A stretch of DNA of 64,000 bases from Frateuria sp. Soil773 (GTDB lineage Bacteria; Pseudomonadota; Gammaproteobacteria; Xanthomonadales; Rhodanobacteraceae), in the NCBI RefSeq assembly GCF_001428405.1, contig NZ_LMSL01000006.1:67900-131899 (forward strand), in the 5' to 3' direction. A model generated the notes under the pieces. That model was given only the letters and a program-made list of their open reading frames with translations. It ran no database searches and was not told where the DNA came from. A program made the position numbers and the translations under genes. Numbering within the stretch: the first letter of the stretch is position 1; every line of letters begins with the position of its first letter. Below, piece after piece: positions 59,130 to 64,000 of the stretch.

Positions 59130-60083
59130 ATGAATACCGACCTTGCCTTGACGGAGCCGGCCGCGCGCCTGGAACGGGACCGCCTGGAGCTGGCGGCGCG
59201 CATCGAGCGCCTGACCGGCCGCGACGGCACCCATGCGACCGCCTTGCCGGCACTGACCCTCTATCGCGCCCAAGTGCCCGGCGTGCAGCTTTGCGCGGTC
59301 TACGAGCCGGGCCTGGTGCTGGTGGCGCAGGGCGCCAAGGAACTGCAACTGGGCGGCGAGACCTACCGCTACGACCAGGCCAACTGCCTGATCACCTCGA
59401 TCGACCTGCCGGTGTCCTCGCAGGTAGTCGCGGCCAGCGCCGAGCGACCCTATCTCTGCGCGATGCTGCGTTTCGACGCCCGGCGCATCGGCGAACTGCT
59501 GGCCGGATCGCGCCCGGCGCCGGCAGGCGGCGCCGGCGGCCGCGGCATCGGGGCCGGCCCGGTCGACGCGCCGATGATGGACGCCATGCTGCGGCTGGTG
59601 CGGCTGCTCGATTCGCCGGCGGACCTGCCGGCGCTGGCGCCGCTGATCGAGTGCGAACTGCTGTATCGCCTGCTGGCCGGCGAGCAGGGGCCGCGCCTGC
59701 GCCACGTGGCCACTTCCGGCAGCCGCGGCCAGCGGGTGTCGCACGCGATCGGCTGGCTGAAGAACCACTACCGCGAACCCTTGCGCATCGACGCGCTGGC
59801 CGAGGCGGTGAACATGAGCGCGTCCTCGCTGCACCACCACTTCCGCGCGCTCACCGCGATGAGCCCGCTGCAATACCAGAAGCAGTTGCGCCTGCAGGAG
59901 GCCCGCCGCCTGCTGATGGCCCGGCATTGCGACGTGGCCTCCGCGGCGCACCGGGTGGGCTACGAGAGCCCGTCGCAGTTCAGCCGCGAATACAGCCGGC
60001 TGTTCGGCGCGCCGCCGCTACGCGACGTGGAGCAACTGCGGCGCGCCGGCGCCGTGCCCGACGCCGTGCCGCTGGCGGGCTGA
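59130..60083 (+). CDS. AraC-family regulator (AraC_N type), divergent from the alcohol dehydrogenase
   Basis: A 317-residue regulator with the AraC_N sensor domain (residues ~25-170: LPALTLYRAQVPGVQLCAVYEPGLVLVAQGAKEL, read in parts, and YDQANCLITSIDLPVSSQV) and two C-terminal helix-turn-helix motifs (LRIDALAEAVNMSASSLHHHFRALTAMSPLQYQKQLRLQEARRLL, read in parts, and AAHRVGYESPSQFSREYSRLFG). Members of this group (YqhC-like) often control a divergent aldehyde reductase or alcohol dehydrogenase gene in response to aldehydes, which fits its neighbour. The ATG at 59130 is the start of homology. Confidence 0.9.
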   Translation: MNTDLALTEPAARLERDRLELAARIERLTGRDGTHATALPALTLYRAQVPGVQLCAVYEPGLVLVAQGAKELQLGGETYRYDQANCLITSIDLPVSSQVVAASAERPYLCAMLRFDARRIGELLAGSRPAPAGGAGGRGIGAGPVDAPMMDAMLRLVRLLDSPADLPALAPLIECELLYRLLAGEQGPRLRHVATSGSRGQRVSHAIGWLKNHYREPLRIDALAEAVNMSASSLHHHFRALTAMSPLQYQKQLRLQEARRLLMARHCDVASAAHRVGYESPSQFSREYSRLFGAPPLRDVEQLRRAGAVPDAVPLAG

Positions 60084-60145
60084 GCCTGGGGCTCAGAGCG
60101 TCGTTCGAAGTTTCCCAGCCGGACGGATCCCTCACGCTTCCCGCT

Positions 60146-60471
60146 CGTCATTCCTGCGGCTTTCAACGGCCGAAGGGCCTGTCAAGCCGGGTGCAGTGGC
60201 TCTAGGTTTTGGGGAAGGGAAAGTCACTGGATGACCAGCCCTTCGGCTGTTGAAAAGCGCCTCCTGCTTTTGCAGGAATAACGAGCGGGAAGCGTGAGGG
60301 ATTTCATTCTGACTGGGTATTCCCTTACGAAGCGTCATCCCAGCGAAAGCTGGGATCCAGTGCCTCTAGGTTTTGGGGAAGGGAAAGTCACTGGATGACC
60401 AGCCCTTCGGCTGTTGAGAAGCGTCTCCAGCTTGACCGGCCCTGCGGCCGTTGAAAGCCGCCGGGATGACG
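60146..60471. repeat. REP-like repeat cluster E/F (composites, simple palindrome, 68-bp direct repeat)
   Basis: The 425-bp gap between the AraC and aldehyde dehydrogenase genes is mostly repeat. Composite E1 spans 60146-60196. A 68-bp direct repeat lies at 60197-60264 and 60361-60428 (three mismatches, 164 bp apart), each copy carrying TAGGTTTTGGGGAAGGGAAA and an inner module. A complete simple palindrome is at 60333-60360 (CCCAGC-GAAA-GCTGGG). Element F2 (60391-60471) holds two inner modules in tandem, with stems CAGCC/GGCTG and CGGCC/GGCCG, before GGGATGACG. No gene is seen. Confidence 0.88.
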
Positions 60472-60508
60472 CCCCGTAGGGAATACCTGGGAACCTTTGA
60501 ACAGGCCC

Positions 60509-61942
60509 TCAGGACGATTCGCGCATCACCATCAGGCGGATCTCGCTCATGTCCTCGATCGCGTAGCGCACGCCCTCGCGGCCCAGGCCCGACAGCTTCA
60601 CGCCGCCGTAGGGCATGTTGTCCACGCGGAAGCTGGGGATGTCGTTGACCACCACGCCGCCTTGATCCAGCTCGTTCCACGCGCGCATGGCATGGTCGAG
60701 GCTGTCGGTGAAGATGCCCGCCTGCAGGCCGTAGTCGGAGTCGTTGACCATCGCGATCGCCTCGTCGAACGTCCCGAACGGGGCGAGCAGGGCGAACGGG
60801 CCGAACGCTTCCATGGTGTTGGCCTTGGCGTCGGCCGGCACGTCCTCCATCAGCGTGGCGTCCAGCATGTTGCCGCTGCGCCTGCCTCCGCAGAGGATCT
60901 TGCCGCCGGCCTTCTTCGCCTCGAGGATCCAGCCGTGCAGGCGCTCGGCGGCGGCCTCGTCGATCATCGGGCCGAGGAACACGCTCTTGTCCTTCGGGTC
61001 GCCGGCCTTGAGCTTCTTCGTCGCCGCGACGAGCTTCTTCTTCAGCGCGTCGTAGACGTCGCGGTGCGCGTAGATGCGCTGCACGCCGATGCAGCTCTGG
61101 CCGGACTGGTAGAACGCGCCGAAGATCAGCCGCTCCACCACCTTGTCCAGCTTCGGCCCCTGGTCGGCATCCACGATGCAGGCGGCGTTGCCGCCCAGCT
61201 CCAGGGTCACCTTCTTGTGCCCGGCGCGCGCCTTGAGGTCCCAGCCGATCTGGCCGCCGGTGAAGGAGAGCAGCTTGAAGCGCGGGTCTTCGACCAGCGG
61301 GGACGCGTGCGCGCCGTCCAGGGTGAGGATCGAGAACGCGCCTTTCGGCAGGTCGGTCTCGGCCAGCACCTGGCCGATGATGAGCGCGCCGATCGGGGTC
61401 TTCTCCGACGGCTTGAGCACGAACGGGCAGCCCGCGGCGATCGCCGGCGCCACCTTGTGCGCGACCAGGTTGAGCGGGAAGTTGAACGGCGTGATGAACG
61501 ACACCGGGCCCAGCGGCACGCGCTTCGTATAGCCGTGGTAGCCGTCCAGCCGCGCGGCCAGTTCCAGGTTGATCGTCTCGCCGTTGATGCGCACGGCCTC
61601 CTCGGCGGCGATGCGGAAGGTCTCGATCAGCCGGGTCACCTCGCCGGCCGAATCCTTGATCGGCTTGCCGGCCTCGATGCACAGCGCCTCGGCCAGCTCG
61701 TCGCGGCGCTCGGAGAAGCGCTCCACGCAGTGCTGCAGCACGGCCTGCCGCGCCCACGGCTTGAACTCGCGCATCGGCCGCGCGGCCTGCACCGCGGCGG
61801 CGATCGCCTTCTCGGTCGCCCTGGCGTCCGGCACCGCGACGCGGGTGGCGACCTTGCCGCTGTACTTGTCGTGCACGTCGAGCATGTCCTTCGACGTCTG
61901 CGGCCGGTTGGCGAGGTAGTAGGGATAGGTCTTGTCGAGCAT
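60509..61942 (-). CDS. NAD(P)-dependent aldehyde dehydrogenase
   Basis: A 477-residue aldehyde dehydrogenase superfamily enzyme. The cofactor region has PFNFPLNLVAHKVAPAIAAG and LKPSEKTP, the general base Glu is in LELGGNAA, the catalytic Cys is C284 in GQSCIGVQR, and the C-terminal EAFGPFALLAPF is intact. The pattern resembles the lactaldehyde/glyceraldehyde-3-phosphate (non-phosphorylating) branch more than betaine-aldehyde enzymes, but the substrate is uncertain. GGAGA precedes the ATG. It starts 13 bases after the acetolactate-synthase-like gene, so the two are an operon. Confidence 0.92.
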   Translation of the reverse strand: MLDKTYPYYLANRPQTSKDMLDVHDKYSGKVATRVAVPDARATEKAIAAAVQAARPMREFKPWARQAVLQHCVERFSERRDELAEALCIEAGKPIKDSAGEVTRLIETFRIAAEEAVRINGETINLELAARLDGYHGYTKRVPLGPVSFITPFNFPLNLVAHKVAPAIAAGCPFVLKPSEKTPIGALIIGQVLAETDLPKGAFSILTLDGAHASPLVEDPRFKLLSFTGGQIGWDLKARAGHKKVTLELGGNAACIVDADQGPKLDKVVERLIFGAFYQSGQSCIGVQRIYAHRDVYDALKKKLVAATKKLKAGDPKDKSVFLGPMIDEAAAERLHGWILEAKKAGGKILCGGRRSGNMLDATLMEDVPADAKANTMEAFGPFALLAPFGTFDEAIAMVNDSDYGLQAGIFTDSLDHAMRAWNELDQGGVVVNDIPSFRVDNMPYGGVKLSGLGREGVRYAIEDMSEIRLMVMRESS

Positions 61943-61955
61943 GGGCGTCTCCGGA

Positions 61956-63599
61956 TCAGACCGCCGCGCTGAGCTGGCGGATTTGTTCGTCGAGGATGCG
62001 GTGGTTGTCGGAATAGTCGATGGCCAGGTCGATCAGGTGCACGCCGCCCTCGGCGTAGGCGCGCTGCAGGGTGGGCAGGAAGTCGTCGGCGCTGGCCGGC
62101 CGGTGCCCGTGCGCTCCGTGCGCCTCGGCGAACAGCACGAAATCGGGGTTGCCGAACTGCATGCCGTAGTCGGCGTAGCCCATGTCGGCCTGCTTCCAGC
62201 GGATCATCCCGTAGGCGTCGTCGCGCAGCAGCAGGATCACCAGGTCGAGCTTCAGCCGCACCGCCGTTTCCAGCTCCTGCGCGTTCATCATGAAGCCGCC
62301 GTCGCCGCAGATCGCCAGCACCTTGCGATCCGGGTAAACCATCTTCGCCGCCATCGCCGAGGGCAAGCCGGCGCCCATCGTCGCCAGCGCGTTGTCCAGC
62401 AGCACGGTGTTCGGCTGGCGGGCGCGGTAGTAGCGGGCGTACCACAGCTTGTACATGCCGTTGTCCAGGCACAGCACGCCGTCGTCGGGCATGAAGCGGC
62501 GGGTGTCGGCGACGATGCGCACCGGATGCATCGGGAAGCGCGGGTCGTCGGCGTGTTCCTCCAACTGCGCGTGGAACGCGGCGCGCACCTTGTCGAAATA
62601 GCCGAAATCCCAGTGTGCCTGCGGCTCGAGCGCGTCGGCGAGCCGTTCCACCGTGTGCGCGATGTCGCCGACCACCTCGATCTGCGGGAAGTACACCGTA
62701 TCCACCTCGGCCGAGGCGAAGTTGATGTGGATCACCGTGCGCCGGCCCTTGTGCATGAAGAACGGCGGCTTCTCCACCACGTCGTGGCCGGCGTTGACGA
62801 TCACGTCGGCGGCGTCGATCGCGCGGTGCACGAAGTCGCCGTCGGACAGCGCGGCATTGCCCAGCCACAGCGGATGGTCCTCGTCCACCACGCCCTTGCC
62901 CATCTGGGTGGTGAAGAACGGGATGCCCAGCTTGTCGATGAAGGCACGCAGGGCGACGGCCGTGCGCTGGCGGTTGGCCGCGGCACCGATCATCAGGATC
63001 GGCTTGCGTGCGTTGCTGATCGCCTCGGCCGCCTGCACCAGCGCGGCATCGTCGGGCGACGGGCGTCGCGCATACTCGGTAGGCAGCAGGATCGCGTCCT
63101 CCACCTCGTCGCGGGCAATGTCCTCGGGCAGCTCCAGGTGCACCGCGCCGGGGCGTTCTTCCTCGGCACGGCGGAACGCCTCGCGCACCCGCGCCGGGAT
63201 CGTCGGCGCGGAGACCAACTGGCGCGTGTACTTGGTCAGCGGCTGCATCATGTCGACCACGTCGACCAACTGGAACAGGCCCTGCTTGTGCGTGCGGATC
63301 GGCTTCTGCCCGGTGATCATCAGCATCGGCATGGCGCCGAGCTGGGCGTAGGCCGCCGCGGTGACCAGGTTGGTCGCGCCGGGCCCGAGGGTGGACAGTG
63401 CCACGCCGGCCTCGCCGGTGAGCCGGCCCCAGGTCGCCGCCATGAAGCCGGCGGCCTGCTCGTGGCGGGTCACGATCAGGCGGATCGACGATTCGCGCAG
63501 CGCTTCCACGACATCGAGGTTTTCCTCGCCCGGCACGCCGAAGATGCAGCGCACGCCTTCGGCCTCCAGGGCCTTTACGAACAACTGCGCCGCCTTCAT
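61956..63599 (-). CDS. Thiamine-diphosphate enzyme, acetolactate synthase large-subunit-like
   Basis: A 547-residue cytoplasmic ThDP enzyme of the acetolactate synthase/AlsS family. The catalytic Glu47 is in TRHEQAAGFMA, the PYR domain has GPGATNLVTAAAYAQLGAMPMLMITGQ, and the C-terminal ThDP-binding motif is ICGDGGFMMNAQELETAVRLKL. Length matches the FAD-independent catabolic type, and no regulatory subunit gene follows, so an anabolic IlvB role is less likely. The aldehyde dehydrogenase just downstream suggests a carboligase or 2-oxoacid route whose aldehyde is oxidised. The ATG at 63599 has GGAGG upstream. An upstream TTGACA (around 63672) may be a -35. Confidence 0.9.
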   Translation of the reverse strand: MKAAQLFVKALEAEGVRCIFGVPGEENLDVVEALRESSIRLIVTRHEQAAGFMAATWGRLTGEAGVALSTLGPGATNLVTAAAYAQLGAMPMLMITGQKPIRTHKQGLFQLVDVVDMMQPLTKYTRQLVSAPTIPARVREAFRRAEEERPGAVHLELPEDIARDEVEDAILLPTEYARRPSPDDAALVQAAEAISNARKPILMIGAAANRQRTAVALRAFIDKLGIPFFTTQMGKGVVDEDHPLWLGNAALSDGDFVHRAIDAADVIVNAGHDVVEKPPFFMHKGRRTVIHINFASAEVDTVYFPQIEVVGDIAHTVERLADALEPQAHWDFGYFDKVRAAFHAQLEEHADDPRFPMHPVRIVADTRRFMPDDGVLCLDNGMYKLWYARYYRARQPNTVLLDNALATMGAGLPSAMAAKMVYPDRKVLAICGDGGFMMNAQELETAVRLKLDLVILLLRDDAYGMIRWKQADMGYADYGMQFGNPDFVLFAEAHGAHGHRPASADDFLPTLQRAYAEGGVHLIDLAIDYSDNHRILDEQIRQLSAAV

Positions 63600-63771
63600 G
63601 CCGACCTCCATCGTTGGAAAGGGCGGCAGCATGAGGCAGCAGGTGTTCAATCGGTGTGAGATCGGGGCTGTCAAGTTTAGGCCTACTGCTGAATAGATCT
63701 GCTTGACTTCGCTTGCAGCATGGCGCTCCAATCCCGCCATCCTGCGTAATGCAGGGAGATAGGGGAACAGG

Positions 63772-64000
63772 ATGCTTTACTCATGGCAGACATGGAATTT
63801 CCAGCAATGGGGTGTCATGACTCGCACGGCCATCCCTATTGACCAGGCAAAATTCCTTGCTGCGAATTTCTTGAATGCAAGAAGCAGTCGCAAGCGCAGG
63901 ACTCTGCGCCGTTTGCTGATACTGAGTGCCCTGTGGCTACGTAGCCTTCCCCTCACGCGACGTCATTTGAAAGGAGAACATCTGGCAGTCTTGGCTGACG
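63772..64000 (+). CDS. Start of an unrecognised protein, cut by the window end
   Basis: An open frame from ATG 63772 runs to the window end (76 codons so far). It begins MLYSWQTWNFQQWGVM and continues with a strongly basic, partly hydrophobic stretch (RKRRTLRRLLILSALWLRSL). AGGGGAACAGG just before the ATG is a plausible ribosome binding site; an internal ATG at 63817 is an alternative. I do not recognise it. Its base composition (roughly 50-55% GC) is far below that of the neighbours, suggesting acquired DNA or a different genomic compartment. Without the rest of the frame it could still be chance. Confidence 0.4.
   Translation, partial: MLYSWQTWNFQQWGVMTRTAIPIDQAKFLAANFLNARSSRKRRTLRRLLILSALWLRSLPLTRRHLKGEHLAVLAD

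Noticed and set aside
60197..60428. The 68-bp direct repeat considered as insertion-sequence ends or attachment sites
   Set aside because: No transposase or integrase frame lies between the copies, and the intervening bases are other members of the same palindrome family.
63783..63842. A short frame starting at ATG 63783 near the right edge
   Set aside because: It ends after 19 codons. The frame from 63772 has a better RBS and stays open to the window end.

Overview
The window is about 70% GC, densely packed and gammaproteobacterial. The gene order rpoE-rseA-mucD-lepA-lepB-DUF4845-rnc-era-recO, the use of FabV as enoyl-ACP reductase, and the YdbH, DUF1249, SlyX and DUF2058 families suggest a member of the Xanthomonadales (Lysobacterales), most likely Rhodanobacteraceae (Dyella/Rhodanobacter/Frateuria type). 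This placement is inferred from gene content, not from a search. Almost all of it reads as stable chromosome. I see no insertion sequence, prophage, integrase or CRISPR array.

Layout. 1-5.9 kb: end of dnaQ, a PP2C phosphatase, tRNA-Ser(CGA), divergent ppsA/ppsR, DUF1249, and a tRNA-Ala/Glu/Asp operon with a clear sigma-70 promoter and a terminator. 6-13.2 kb: a CPA2 antiporter, an FKBP isomerase behind a sigma-E-like promoter, ugd, slyX, DUF2058, fadJ. 13.4-16.5 kb: an unrecognised small protein and a pseudo-receiver/GGDEF/EAL protein. 16.5-25.4 kb: the envelope-stress and RNA-processing cluster, with a sigma-E autopromoter ahead of rpoE and a heptamer-repeat hairpin between era and recO. 25.4-30.3 kb: a REC-HPt protein, a YdbH lipid-transport protein followed by a lipoprotein that seems to combine YnbE-like and YdbL regions, and rlmD.

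30.5-36.2 kb: an overlapping cyth-nagZ-hpt-FMN reductase-MTIP run (peptidoglycan recycling and purine salvage), a cold-shock gene, a Tat-exported glycosylasparaginase and cutC. 36.7-44 kb: fabV, a serine hydrolase, a cupin resembling the manganese hydroxynitrile lyases, an ABC exporter and an OPT oligopeptide transporter. 44-48.1 kb (minus strand): a YfbK-like VWA lipoprotein, an ECF sigma factor, its probable anti-sigma factor and yigZ, the last three joined by ATGA overlaps. 48.2-57.9 kb: regulators, GNAT, an exported methyltransferase-like protein, a three-domain GH18-deacetylase-GT2 protein, an esterase, a VOC protein and a YdcF protein. 57.9-63.6 kb: an alcohol dehydrogenase divergent from an AraC regulator, and an acetolactate-synthase-like/aldehyde-dehydrogenase pair. 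The last ~400 bases are clearly less GC-rich and may be the edge of acquired DNA.

The most unusual structure is a family of intergenic palindromes in five places (30.4, 36.3, 41.7, 51.3 and 60.2 kb). A simple REP-like hairpin of about 28 bp occurs alone and also with a second, ~29-nt hairpin module inserted in its loop. Both stems show compensatory changes between copies, and in one place two inner modules lie in tandem. It is the strongest candidate here for an undescribed element.
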